From the NCBI GenBank assembly GCA_964555065.1, contig CAZKRB010000004.1, forward strand, positions 1 to 64,000: a DNA stretch of 64,000 nt. The letters are read 5' to 3'. This stretch comes from Syntrophus sp964555065. Lineage in GTDB: Bacteria; Desulfobacterota; Syntrophia; Syntrophales; Syntrophaceae. Shown one piece after another: positions 1-7,833 of the stretch. Below the pieces are notes generated by a model. The model made no database searches and was not told where the DNA came from. It worked only from the letters and a program-made list of their open reading frames with translations. How positions within the stretch are numbered: position 1 is the first letter of the stretch; every line of letters starts with the position of its first letter. Position numbers and translations under genes: made by a program.

Positions 1-108
1 CTGAGCGGCATGATGCAGCTGTCGGTCAGCGCCTTTGTGGCCCTGGCGATGTTCTTCGTCGTCGGCGTGCTGGTTGCCGCCATCCTCTACGGAAGGAGGT
101 CGTCATGA
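1..108 (+). CDS. YeeE/YedE family membrane protein, C-terminal end (partial)
   Basis: The window opens inside a reading frame that ends with TGA at 106-108. The visible 35 residues are mostly hydrophobic (one membrane helix), followed by a short basic tail. The stop overlaps the ATG of the next gene (ATGA at 105-108), which indicates translational coupling. Paired half-size YeeE/YedE (sulfur transport domain) genes are common, so this is probably the first half of such a pair. The assignment is inferred from the neighbour because too little is visible here. Confidence 0.55.
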   Translation: MSGMMQLSVSAFVALAMFFVVGVLVAAILYGRRSS

Positions 109-635
109 GCACCGAACAGATGCTGGGCCTGATCACGGGAATTGCCTTTGGATTCCTCCTGCAGAAGGGTCGTGTCCTCCGCTTCGACAAGCAGCTCGGC
201 GCCCTGCTGCTGAAGGACATGACGATTCTGAAATTCATGCTTTCCTCGATCCTCGTCGGCATGGTGGGGATCGCATTGCTTTCAGACGCGGGAATCATCA
301 AGCTGGGCCACAAAGCGATGAACGTCGGCGCCGTGGTCCTGGGAGGCGCCCTCTTCGGCGCCGGGTGGGCGATCATGGGCTTCTGCCCCGGCACGTCGGT
401 CGGCGCGCTGGGGGAGGGGCGCTGGCATGCCCTCTTCGCCGTTCTGGGAATGGTGGCCGGGGCCGCCGTATATGCGGAGCTCTATCCCTTCTTCAAATCC
501 ACCGTGTTGGCCTGGAAGGACTTCGGCAAGATCGGGCTGCCGGAAGTGACCGGGCTCTCCCCCTGGATCTGGATCGCCCTGCTCTGGGCGGGCACGATTT
601 CCCTGTTCGTCTGGTTTGAAAAGAAGGGACTGTGA
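105..635 (+). CDS. YeeE/YedE family (sulfur transport domain) membrane protein
   Basis: A 176-residue polytopic membrane protein with about four hydrophobic segments. The conserved GFCPGTS segment near residue 88 carries the Cys typical of the YeeE/YedE family, whose characterised member TsuA imports thiosulfate. It is half the length of TsuA and overlaps the preceding membrane gene by 4 bp, so the two probably assemble as one transporter. An SD-like GGAGG lies just upstream of the ATG. The substrate is inferred from the family only. Confidence 0.85.
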   Translation: MSTEQMLGLITGIAFGFLLQKGRVLRFDKQLGALLLKDMTILKFMLSSILVGMVGIALLSDAGIIKLGHKAMNVGAVVLGGALFGAGWAIMGFCPGTSVGALGEGRWHALFAVLGMVAGAAVYAELYPFFKSTVLAWKDFGKIGLPEVTGLSPWIWIALLWAGTISLFVWFEKKGL

Positions 636-719
636 GCGGCGGCCCCGGGGGCCGGTTGCAAGAGGCGGAGGAAAGGCGTGGCGGGATCCGGGCGAGAAAC
701 AGCGAAAGGAGGAGGTTGA

Positions 720-1079
720 ATGAAGATCAGGCTGAAAAGAGCCTATGAAGTGTCCGAAGAGGATGACGGCTTCCGCATCCTCGTGGACCGGCTCTGGCCG
801 AGGGGAGTGTCCCGCGATGCCGCCCGGATCGATCTCTGGCTCAAGGAGATCGCCCCCAGCGACGGCCTCCGGAAGGCCTTTGCCCATGATCCGGAAAAGT
901 GGGAAGAGTTCAAGACTCTCTACGGCCGGGAGCTCGATCAAAATCCGGAAGCCGTCGAGAAACTTCGGAAAGAGCTGATCCAGGGCACGGTTACGCTCGT
1001 TTACGGAGCTAAAGACAGGGAGCATAACAATGCCGTTGCCCTCAGGGCGTACCTGGAAGCGGAACAAAGGCATGCCTGA
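720..1079 (+). CDS. DUF488 (YeaO-like) family protein
   Basis: A 119-residue soluble protein. The N-terminal segment ending in RILVDRLWPRGVSR is the diagnostic DUF488/YeaO signature, and the C-terminal TLVYGAKDREHNNA segment is also family-typical. It has a strong SD (AAAGGAGGAGG) just before the ATG. The biochemical function of the family is not established. It sits 84 bp after the YeeE/YedE gene and could be co-transcribed with it. Confidence 0.85.
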   Translation: MKIRLKRAYEVSEEDDGFRILVDRLWPRGVSRDAARIDLWLKEIAPSDGLRKAFAHDPEKWEEFKTLYGRELDQNPEAVEKLRKELIQGTVTLVYGAKDREHNNAVALRAYLEAEQRHA

Positions 1080-1117
1080 GAGCCGGCCGTTCCCCCGGAA
1101 ATAAAAAGGAGCCCGCC

Positions 1118-1732
1118 ATGACGCACCGGATTGACGAATTGATTGAGAAGATCAAGGGGCTGGAAGAGGATCTGGAAGAGGAATTCCGGAAAAAGCGGGA
1201 AGATTTTCTCGTCGGGATTGACAGGAAGCGGCTCCGGTTCGTGGAGGAGGTGGCGCGCGAGCACCTCCGCTTCAAGAAGGGACTGTTCCGTTATCTCATC
1301 GAGGCGCGGCTCCTCAACATTCTTTCAGCGCCTCTGATTTATTCAGGACTGGCCGTTTTTCTGCTCCTGGACCTGTTCCTCTTCCTCTACCAGGGGATCT
1401 GTTTTCCCATTTACGGCATCCCCAAAGCCAGGCGCTCCGATTATCTGGCCTTCGACCGCGGAGATCTTCCCTATCTCAACGCCATCGAAAAGTTCAACTG
1501 CTTCTACTGCTCCTACGCCAACGGCGTGACCGCCTATTGCCGGGAGATCGCCGCCCGGACGGAACAGTACTGGTGCCCCATCAAGCACGCCCGCCGGATT
1601 CTTGCCGCCCATGAGCGCTATCCCCACTTTTTCGAGTACGGTGACGCCGAAAGCTACCGCAAAGGGCTGGAACGGCTCCGTAAGGAATACGAGGGGGATG
1701 GTCCAGGGGGTCCGGCTTCCTGGAAGCCCTGA
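1118..1732 (+). CDS. Conserved hypothetical membrane protein with four-Cys motif
   Basis: A 204-residue protein. A charged, probably coiled N-terminus (residues 5-60) is followed by a hydrophobic hairpin at about 66-92. A conserved-looking cytoplasmic segment then carries Cys118, Cys121, Cys131 and Cys143 (CFYCSYANG ... YWCPIKHA). The spacing suggests a metal or redox site. I recognise this as a conserved hypothetical family but know no function for it. The ATG follows an SD-like AAAAAGGAG at good distance. Confidence 0.7.
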   Translation: MTHRIDELIEKIKGLEEDLEEEFRKKREDFLVGIDRKRLRFVEEVAREHLRFKKGLFRYLIEARLLNILSAPLIYSGLAVFLLLDLFLFLYQGICFPIYGIPKARRSDYLAFDRGDLPYLNAIEKFNCFYCSYANGVTAYCREIAARTEQYWCPIKHARRILAAHERYPHFFEYGDAESYRKGLERLRKEYEGDGPGGPASWKP

Positions 1733-1919
1733 ATATCCAGATTATTTCTTGGCCACAGTCGCTTCTTGCTTGAGAAGGGGGCTCGCGCTTTGCTCCAGTC
1801 TCAGAGAAAAGGGGAAAGCCTTCCGGATTTCAGTCGATGCCGATACAAGCGGCGGATCCCTTTTCGGACTCTCTTACTCTGATCAAATAGCGGCTGCCCT
1901 TTTCCAATGAATTCCCGCT

Positions 1920-3416
1920 TCAGTCCGGGAAAAGGCTCCGATAGGCTGCGGCGAAGCCGTCCTTTCCCGCGGCCAGAGCGAGCGAGAGGGGCATGGCCTT
2001 CCGGGCGAGGGCCAGCATGTCGTTCACCAGCCGACGGATGTCCCACTGGGCGTGGGCGTCGGCGCGCAGGCGGGCCATGTGGATCAGTTCCCGGGCGTTG
2101 ACCTTGAGGATCGCCCGGCGGCGGTGGGCATTGGTGAGGATGTAGGCGGCCGCCTGGGGGGCGGCTTGGGCGATCCGGCGATAGACGGTCTCCGTCCGGG
2201 CGATGGCCTCGCGGAAGGCCGATTCCATCCCCGCCTCCACGATGGCCGGCGGAACGGTGACGCCGAGAGCGGGGTCGTACTCCTGCACGGTGAGGGTGGC
2301 CATGCGATGCCGTTTGAGCTGGGCGTAGCAACTGGCGGAGAGGGTCAGTTCGAAGGTCAGATCCCCGTACTCGAATTCCCGCGAAACCGCATCATGCGCC
2401 GCAAGAAACCGGAAGGACTCCCGGAAGAGGGCGTTCCGCTCCGCGTCTTTCATCCGACGCACCAGGATCCTGCAGCGATCATAAGAGAGCGGCGAAGTCG
2501 TATGGAGCAGCGCCGCCAGGATGCGTTCGTCGGCGTCCGGGGCGGCGTCGATCAGCCGGACGTCCCCCCGCTGTAGGTCTTCCCGGCCTTCCCCTTCCTT
2601 TTCCTCCGCCTCCGGAGCGAAGGGATACCGGTCGATCAGCGCCTCGCCCATCCGGCGGAGTGCAGACCGGGTCTCCCGATCAAAGGGGGTGGGCTCGGTA
2701 TAGCGGATCAGCGACGGGGCGATGGCGAAGGTGGCTTCATAAAGCTGCCGGCTGAAGACCTGGCTCTCCTTGAGGGGATGGGCGGCCAACCGCCGAAGCA
2801 GGAGCTCCAGGCTGCGGGCATTGAGGGTCATGCCAAGCTGGGCCTCCGTCGCCAGGGAAACGATGTAGCGGGCGTCCTCCTTGGCCCAGCCTTCCAGGGT
2901 GCTCCGGCCGGCGGGAAGGGCGGCCATCTCGGGATGCTTTGCCAGCACATCGGGCAGAAGCCGCTCGTACAGCCTGTGATAAAGTGCGTTCTGCTCCCCG
3001 ATGGTCTCCTGATAAATCCCTTCCAGTCCCGACTCCCGGACTTCTTCGGGTGTCACGAAATCATCGGCCAGCAGGATGTAACGCTGGGACTTTTCTGTGT
3101 AGGAGCACAGGCGGAACCGTTCGATTTCCTCCACCAGCAGCCGGGAAACCCCCAGGACGTCGATGTTGAAAACGGCGTGCTCGGCGACGGAACTATGCCC
3201 CAAGCCGAAGACGATGGTCCGGTTGGACTGCCGGGCCTTCTCCACTTCCTGCCGGGCGGCGGCCCGCAGCTCGTCCACCGGCCGGGGATCACGGCTGATG
3301 CGGGCATAGGCGGCGGAGATCGTCTCGGGCGTCAGATTGCGCAGCTCCGGCCGGGCGGCCTGGAGCTGCCGGATCGTCTCGTAATCCAGATTGTAGCCGG
3401 CAAGAAGGATTTTCAT
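1920..3416 (-). CDS. thyX: FAD-dependent thymidylate synthase, tandem two-domain form
   Basis: A 498-residue protein, about twice the length of an ordinary ThyX. ThyX makes dTMP from dUMP with methylenetetrahydrofolate, using FAD and NAD(P)H. The N-terminal domain holds an R100-x-R102-x-x-S105 ... E108-x-S110-x-R112-Y113 motif (variant of RHRxxSxNExSxRY). The C-terminal domain has its own RHR followed by a degenerate tail (TVQEYD). I chose the ATG at 3416 because homology begins there and a promoter lies just upstream. The frame stays open further upstream, but that part is not ThyX-like and overlaps the antitoxin gene. No thyA is visible in the window. Confidence 0.9.
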   Translation of the reverse strand: MKILLAGYNLDYETIRQLQAARPELRNLTPETISAAYARISRDPRPVDELRAAARQEVEKARQSNRTIVFGLGHSSVAEHAVFNIDVLGVSRLLVEEIERFRLCSYTEKSQRYILLADDFVTPEEVRESGLEGIYQETIGEQNALYHRLYERLLPDVLAKHPEMAALPAGRSTLEGWAKEDARYIVSLATEAQLGMTLNARSLELLLRRLAAHPLKESQVFSRQLYEATFAIAPSLIRYTEPTPFDRETRSALRRMGEALIDRYPFAPEAEEKEGEGREDLQRGDVRLIDAAPDADERILAALLHTTSPLSYDRCRILVRRMKDAERNALFRESFRFLAAHDAVSREFEYGDLTFELTLSASCYAQLKRHRMATLTVQEYDPALGVTVPPAIVEAGMESAFREAIARTETVYRRIAQAAPQAAAYILTNAHRRRAILKVNARELIHMARLRADAHAQWDIRRLVNDMLALARKAMPLSLALAAGKDGFAAAYRSLFPD

Positions 3417-3446
3417 TTTGATGGGCGCTCCTTTGAGGAAAAAAAC

Positions 3447-3476
3447 TGTATAATCTTCGTTAAAGTATTTTATCAA
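3447..3476 (-). promoter_or_regulatory. Probable sigma70-type promoter of thyX
   Basis: On the minus strand, TTGATA (3471-3476) and TATACA (3447-3452) are separated by 18 bp and lie about 30 bp upstream of the thyX start. An AAAGGAG SD occurs between the promoter and the ATG. This is consensus matching only. Confidence 0.5.
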
Positions 3477-3671
3477 GAGGATTGTGAATATCCCGTCTTG
3501 CAGTTTAGCCGCGAGGTCGTATATATTTCCACTGCTTTGATAGCGACCCACGCCCCTTCGGGCGCTTTGAAGTAGAGTAAATTTATCAAACTTACTCAGA
3601 AGGAAACAAGTCCTGTACGAGCAGCAATCAACGGGGAGGAGTGAGAGGTCACCTGTACTGATATCAAAAAA

Positions 3672-3689
3672 ATGAGAGGCAAATCTCAT
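3672..3689 (+). repeat. Inverted repeat spanning the antitoxin start codon
   Basis: ATGAGA (3672-3677), a GGCAAA loop and TCTCAT (3684-3689) form a 6-bp perfect stem. The right arm includes the first bases of the antitoxin ATG (3688), and the probable SD (GAGAGG) overlaps the left arm and loop. It could be a translational hairpin or the operator used for toxin-antitoxin autoregulation. Confidence 0.4.
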
Positions 3690-3894
3690 GGAAAGCAAAG
3701 AAATACTTGAACAGGCATTAAAATTAAAGCCGGAAGAACGATTCCTTATTGTCGAAGGGCTCATCCGGAGTCTTGATGAACCGGATAGTTCAATCGATGC
3801 AATCTGGGCAACCGAAGCGGAAAAGAGACTCAAAGCATACCGTGCCGGAAAGCTGGAAGGAATTCCCATGGAAGAAATCTTTCCGGAAGAATGA
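3688..3894 (+). CDS. Type II toxin-antitoxin antitoxin (putative addiction module component family)
   Basis: A 68-residue acidic protein starting with an ILEQALKLKPEER-type segment and ending in an EEIFPEE tail. This is the pattern of the short addiction-module component family (TIGR02574-like), which neutralises ParE/RelE-fold toxins and usually represses its own operon. Its TGA overlaps the toxin ATG (ATGATG at 3891), as is usual for such pairs. Lower-GC codon use than the flanking genes fits horizontal acquisition. Confidence 0.85.
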   Translation: MESKEILEQALKLKPEERFLIVEGLIRSLDEPDSSIDAIWATEAEKRLKAYRAGKLEGIPMEEIFPEE

Positions 3895-4190
3895 TGAAGG
3901 TCATTTTTCCTAAATGTGCCAAGCAAGAGCTTGATGATGCAACCCGTTATTATGAGATCGAATATGAGGGACTTGGAAAGCGATTTCGGGAAGAAGTCCG
4001 AAAAGCTGCAAAAAGGATTTCAGAATATCCGGAAGCCTGGTCCGTTGAACGTGGAGAGGTCAGAAAATGCATTCTCCATAAGTTTCCATACAAACTTCTC
4101 TATGCCATTGAAAAAACTCATATCTTTATCATAGCAGTTGCGCATCAGCACAGAAAACCCGATTATTGGGTTGAAAGACCGGGATCGTAA
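3891..4190 (+). CDS. ParE/RelE-fold type II toxin
   Basis: A 99-residue basic protein. The N-terminal ELDDATRYYE helix, the EEVRKAAKRISEYPEAW segment and the C-terminal strand pair (RKCILHKFPYKLLYAIE ... IIAVAHQHRKPDYW) follow the ParE/RelE fold pattern. ParE-like members poison gyrase and RelE-like members cleave ribosome-bound mRNA; the sequence alone does not tell me which applies. It overlaps the antitoxin gene by 4 bp, and both appear intact. Confidence 0.88.
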   Translation: MMKVIFPKCAKQELDDATRYYEIEYEGLGKRFREEVRKAAKRISEYPEAWSVERGEVRKCILHKFPYKLLYAIEKTHIFIIAVAHQHRKPDYWVERPGS

Positions 4191-4218
4191 CTGTAAAGTT
4201 GCTCAGCCCCTTTAATCC

Positions 4219-4944
4219 ATGTCCCTTACCCTCGAAAAACCCAAACTCGACAACCTGGCCGGCGACATCTGGAAATCCGCTGAACGGCTGCGCGGCAAGT
4301 TCAAGTCTTAAGAATACCAGAATGTGATTTTGCCGATCATCGTGATCCGCCGCCTGGAGTGCCTCCTGATCGCCTGGCGGGAGCAGAAGCAGACCGAAGT
4401 TCTGGCCAGAAGGCCGAAACTGTCGGGGGAAGAGCTGGCCCGGCTGGTCAAGGACCTGGAACTGAACCCGAGACAATCGCCCTTTTCCAACAAGACCGAC
4501 TGGACGCTGCGCAAAATTTACGAGGAAGACCATGCGCTTCTGGAAGAAAATTTCCGCGCCTACATCAACGGGTTTTCCAAGAATGTGGACGACATTCTCG
4601 AACACTTCAACTACCGCGCCACCATCGGCCAGATGGCGAAGAACAACCGTCTTGCCCCGATCCTGAACCAGTACAGGGAACTGGATCTTGGGCCGGATCA
4701 ACTCTAGCCCCTGGAGATGGGCTACATCTATGAGGAACTCCTCCGGCGGTTTTCGGAACAGAGCGGCGAAGAGGCCGGAGAGCACTTCACCCCCTGCGAG
4801 GTGATCCGCCTCATGGTGGAACTCCTCGAGATCCCCCTTCCCGACCGCCACCCTTCCATTTACGATCCCGCCTGCGGAACGGGTCGCATGCTGTCCGTCG
4901 CCAAGGAGCATCTCCTTCCGACGTGGAAGGGACTGCTCAGCTAA
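4219..4944 (+). pseudogene. Decayed type I restriction-modification methyltransferase (hsdM) fragment
   Basis: One frame reads as the N-terminal half of HsdM (AGDIWKSAERLRGKFKS, then EYQNVILPIIVIRRLE, then FTPCEVIRLMVELL and the AdoMet-binding DPACGTGRML). It is interrupted in frame by TAA at 4309-4311 and TAG at 4705-4707. Homology stops soon after SVAKEHLL, and the frame ends at 4944. The NPPF catalytic motif region and the rest of the protein are missing, and no hsdS or hsdR is present. The gene cannot make a working methyltransferase. Confidence 0.85.
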
Positions 4945-5039
4945 AGGCCGCCGGCGCCGTGCTCGGCATCACCCTCCTGGACCATATCATTTTCAACCGC
5001 ATCGGCTATTACAGTTTTCTGGAAGCGGGACGCCTGTAA
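4941..5039 (+). pseudogene. RadC C-terminal remnant
   Basis: A 32-codon open stretch reading AAGAVLGITLLDHIIF ... GYYSFLEAG, followed by a stop, matches the end of RadC/JAB-domain DNA repair proteins. These often sit in mobile islands. The upstream part that would carry the JAMM metal site is absent. It is joined directly to the hsdM remnant, which implies a deletion that fused two damaged genes. Confidence 0.7.
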
Positions 5040-5129
5040 GTCGGCTTCCGGGCGAAAAATACGCTTTTCTCCCTTATCGTTCCTCCGCTACTTTTATTTT
5101 TCTATCTTCTTCACCGGAAAAATTTTCCC

Positions 5130-5156
5130 TTGACAATAGAACGTTTGTTCTATAAA
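5130..5156 (+). promoter_or_regulatory. lexA promoter with overlapping SOS (LexA) box
   Basis: TTGACA (5130-5135) is followed by the perfect inverted repeat ATAGAAC-GTTT-GTTCTAT (5136-5153) and by TATAAA (5151-5156). The core GAAC-N4-GTTC matches the LexA box type known from Gram-positives and some other phyla, not the E. coli CTGT-N8-ACAG box. The operator fills the space between -35 and -10, so bound LexA would block polymerase. The spacer is short (15 bp). Confidence 0.8.
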
Positions 5157-5164
5157 AGGAAGTC

Positions 5165-5752
5165 ATGAAAGAAAAACGAACGATCCAGAGTGTGAAAAAA
5201 GAAATTGCCGCCTTCTTCCGCGAGCGGAGGCGAATGCCCACCTACGAGGAAATGGTGGCGCTCCTCGGCGTGAGGTCCAAAAGCGTCGTCCATTTCTGGG
5301 TGAACAAACTCGTCGCGGCGGACATCCTGGAGCGGGAAGCGGGGGGGCGTCTCTCCTGGAAGCAGCGCCCCTTCTCCATCCCCCTGGTCGGGGAGGTCGC
5401 CGCCGGTTTTCCTTCCCCGGAGGAAGAGGAACTGCGGGATATTCTCTCCCTGGATGAATACCTGGTGGCCAGACCGGAGGCCTCTTTTCTCCTTCAGGTA
5501 TCCGGCGATTCCATGGTCGGCGAAGGGATCATGCCGGGGGACCTGGTGATCGTGGAAAAGGGCCGTCAGCCGAAAAGCGGCGATGTGGTGATCGCTGAAG
5601 TGGACGGGGAATGGACCATGAAAACCTTCCGAAAGGAAAAGGGGGCGGTTTATCTGGAGGCGGCCAATCCGAAATACCCGATCATCCGGCCGCGGGAGGA
5701 ATTGAAGCTGGCGGGGGTCGTCACGGCCGTTGTCCGGAAGTATCACCTTTAG
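5165..5752 (+). CDS. lexA: SOS repressor LexA (S24 self-cleaving peptidase)
   Basis: A 195-residue protein. Residues 1-65 form the winged-helix DNA-binding domain. The linker carries the Ala80-Gly81 self-cleavage site (VAAGFPSPE). Ser116 (SGDSM) and Lys153 (WTMKTF) are the catalytic dyad activated by RecA filaments. It represses the SOS regulon, including itself through the box at 5136-5153. The ATG at 5165 comes only 8 bases after the -10 hexamer, so the message may be almost leaderless. An AAAGGA close to the ATG overlaps the promoter. Confidence 0.93.
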   Translation: MKEKRTIQSVKKEIAAFFRERRRMPTYEEMVALLGVRSKSVVHFWVNKLVAADILEREAGGRLSWKQRPFSIPLVGEVAAGFPSPEEEELRDILSLDEYLVARPEASFLLQVSGDSMVGEGIMPGDLVIVEKGRQPKSGDVVIAEVDGEWTMKTFRKEKGAVYLEAANPKYPIIRPREELKLAGVVTAVVRKYHL

Positions 5753-5816
5753 AGCACGGTAAATAATTTTCCAGGAAAGGGCGGAGAGCCTGTTTTCTGG
5801 TGCGGAGGAATTGAAG

Positions 5817-6044
5817 ATGCGAACCATGACTGTTCGAGAAGCGGAGTATTGGAGTGCGAAAGAGGCGGCAGCCGGAAATCTCCCGGACCTGGAAAAGCAG
5901 AGGCAGCGCTTTCAGCACTGGATCGAAACCTCCGATTGGGACGAGCGGTTTATCCGCAGGGTGAACCGCTTGGAAAAGGACTTCTTCTATGTGGTCATCC
6001 TGCTGACCCTGGCGATTTCCCTTGCCTTTTCTCTGTCGCCTTGA
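5817..6044 (+). CDS. Small single-pass membrane protein, unknown function
   Basis: About 75 residues: a charged N-terminal half and a C-terminal hydrophobic helix (YVVILLTLAISLAFSL). I use the ATG at 5817 because GGAGGA (5804-5809) is correctly spaced for it; the in-frame TTG at 5811 is too close to the SD. It lies 64 bp after lexA in the same direction, so it could be SOS-linked, but there is no separate evidence for that. Confidence 0.55.
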   Translation: MRTMTVREAEYWSAKEAAAGNLPDLEKQRQRFQHWIETSDWDERFIRRVNRLEKDFFYVVILLTLAISLAFSLSP

Positions 6045-6250
6045 CCGTCTCCCGTCGGGACTGCCCAGGGAGGAGAGGATGGAATCCAGGCCGATAGGAT
6101 CAGCCTGGATTCAGGAATCTGCTCCTCAAGACCGATTTGCTTTTCCGATGGAGATATCCTCAATCGCGGCGAAGGGGAAGAGGATCCACATTAGAAAACA
6201 GTTTCCTGAGCGGCCATTGATTGGTATACTGACCGCAGAAGGAGAGAAGG

Positions 6251-6601
6251 ATGAAAAGTCTCCAGTGCCTGACACTCATTCTTATCACCGTTGCCGGTCT
6301 GACCGGGTCGGCTTTCGGCATGAGTTCGAACAAGCCTCTGCTGGTGATTGATGTCCGGACGGAGGCGGAGTGGAACAATGGTCATCTCAAGGGTGCGATC
6401 CTGATCCCTTACAACCGGATCGGGGAAAAAATCGGGGAGGTCGTTGCGGACAAGTCACAGCGAATTTATCTGTACTGCAGAACCGGACGGCGGACGCAGA
6501 TCGCCAAGGAGACTCTCGAGAAGCTGGGATACAGGGATGTCGTCAATCTCGGTTCCCTGGAGGATGCCTCCCGGATGCTGAAGATCGAAATCGTCAAATA
6601 G
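6251..6601 (+). CDS. Exported rhodanese-like protein (PspE type)
   Basis: A 116-residue protein with a signal peptide (about residues 1-23) and one rhodanese domain: VIDVRTEAEWNNGHLKGA near the start and the active-site loop C76RTGRRT, with Cys76 as the persulfide-forming residue. Periplasmic single-domain rhodaneses carry sulfane sulfur. GGAGAGAAGG precedes the ATG. The C-terminus is slightly short for the family but complete in its core. Confidence 0.88.
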   Translation: MKSLQCLTLILITVAGLTGSAFGMSSNKPLLVIDVRTEAEWNNGHLKGAILIPYNRIGEKIGEVVADKSQRIYLYCRTGRRTQIAKETLEKLGYRDVVNLGSLEDASRMLKIEIVK

Positions 6602-6957
6602 AAAGAGAAGGAAATCCGCCAAGATTCGGGAGGGGTATTTCGGCTTCGCGGTCTTCCCAAGGCACATCGAAAGGAGGCGGAGGCAAGATAGTTCTAGCCC
6701 GGCGGACAGCAATCGAGTATGGTAATTACCAGGAATTGCAGAATCCATATCCTCTCCAAAGGCTTAAAATTAAAGGGGGTATGACTGATGTCACCATGAA
6801 TCCGGGCCGGTTCGGATCGCTGGACGGGAAGGCGGGGCAGCGATCCGCGGTATCAGATGGGCCGCCACGGATTCGGTAATATTGCAGCGGAGCGTCGCCA
6901 TTTCTGGAGATCGAACCGATCAAGGGGGAAGAAGAGAGATAGGCCGGAGGTGATTTC
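6602..6957. other. Intergenic region, no gene recognised
   Basis: This stretch has only short open frames without recognisable products. The last 15 bases contain the GGAGGTGA SD for the gene starting at 6958. I see no convincing promoter or hairpin terminator here. Confidence 0.5.
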
Positions 6958-7248
6958 ATGTTTGTCGTCTTGATCAATTTTCCGCCGATAAAAGCCGGCA
7001 GGGAAGCCGAATTTGAAGAGTGGTTTGCCTGGTCAAACCAGCAATTTGCCCGCTTTAACGGTTTCGTCGGGAGAAGGCTTTTAAAACCCATCGCCGGCGG
7101 CACTTATGCGGCGATCGTGGAGTTTGAAAGTGAAGATAGTTTTCGGGCCATGCATGGCTCTCCGGAACATGACGATGCCGGCGACCGGGTCCGGCCTCTG
7201 CTGCAGGGCAATCCCGTTCCCCATTTCTACGAAGTGGCCGTAGAGTGA
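6958..7248 (+). CDS. Antibiotic biosynthesis monooxygenase (ABM) domain protein
   Basis: A 96-residue single-domain ferredoxin-like fold protein: a first beta strand FVVLINFPPIKAGREAEFEEWF, then a central helix and the closing IVEFESEDSFRAMHGSPEH segment. The fold is shared by small haem-degrading or quinone-forming monooxygenases and many uncharacterised proteins, so no substrate can be named. A good SD (GGAGGTGA) precedes the ATG. Its 3' end overlaps the truncated yjbQ on the other strand by 22 bp. Confidence 0.75.
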   Translation: MFVVLINFPPIKAGREAEFEEWFAWSNQQFARFNGFVGRRLLKPIAGGTYAAIVEFESEDSFRAMHGSPEHDDAGDRVRPLLQGNPVPHFYEVAVE

Positions 7249-7466
7249 GATAAGGAGCGAGGGACCGACAGCGCCGCCTTGAGATCCTGCAGCACCCCGG
7301 ATTCATATTCAATGGTGGTCACCGATCCCGTCGCGCCGGCGCAGAAAACGGTAACCAGCCCATCGGAGATTCCCGACTTCCCGACAATGGAACACACCTG
7401 GGGGGTGATGTCGACGATGTCACAGAAACCCTTTGTTTCCAGTGAAATCCTTTCGGAATACGTCAT
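7227..7466 (-). pseudogene. Truncated YjbQ (UPF0047) family gene
   Basis: 79 codons that begin like an intact YjbQ/UPF0047 protein (TKGFCDIVDITPQV, then GLVTVFCAGATGSVTTIEYE, then GVLQDLKAAL). Homology stops at about 7270, where the family would continue with the active core and a conserved His/Asp-rich second half. The frame then ends inside the tail of the ABM gene. The start has a good SD (AAGGGGAAG). It looks like a 3' deletion at the junction with the ABM gene, so a working product is unlikely. Confidence 0.7.
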
Positions 7467-7479
7467 CGCTTCCCCTTGC

Positions 7480-7794
7480 TCATTCGATGTGTGAGCGGGC
7501 GGTGCGCACCGCGAGATCCCGATCTTTCGTAAACAGCCGCCACTGGCCTTCTGCGGAATGAATGCCGGCGCTTTTGTCCTGGCCCCTGGAATAATACCAG
7601 CGCCCGTAGCGCTCCACCGTTGCGAAGGGATGATTTTCCGTGCAGAGGATGCCGCAGGGGCGGATCTGCTCGAAAAAAATCGTTTCGTCGGGATCCTCGT
7701 CATAGATGAGATCCTCAGGTGGTTCGATCTCTGAGACATCCACACCTTCTGCTTGCCTCTCATCCAGCCATTCAGAAACTGCGGAATTTTTCAT
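7480..7794 (-). CDS. Hypothetical acidic protein
   Basis: A 104-residue soluble protein, acidic in its first half (EPPEDLIYDEDPDETIFFEQ) with two Cys in RPCGILC and a C-terminal RGQDKSAGIHSAEGQWRLF segment. I do not recognise the family. It starts 40 bp after the glgP stop and ends 14 bp before the yjbQ remnant, all in the same direction, so it probably shares the glgP transcript. An AAGG SD precedes the ATG. Confidence 0.5.
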   Translation of the reverse strand: MKNSAVSEWLDERQAEGVDVSEIEPPEDLIYDEDPDETIFFEQIRPCGILCTENHPFATVERYGRWYYSRGQDKSAGIHSAEGQWRLFTKDRDLAVRTARSHIE

Positions 7795-7833
7795 TTTGCC
7801 TTGCTCCTCGATATTTCCGTTGCCCAGTGGATT

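Noticed and set aside
3417..3926. N-terminal extension of thyX upstream of 3416
   Set aside because: The frame is open, but the extension is not ThyX-like, crosses a good thyX promoter and overlaps the antitoxin gene on the other strand.
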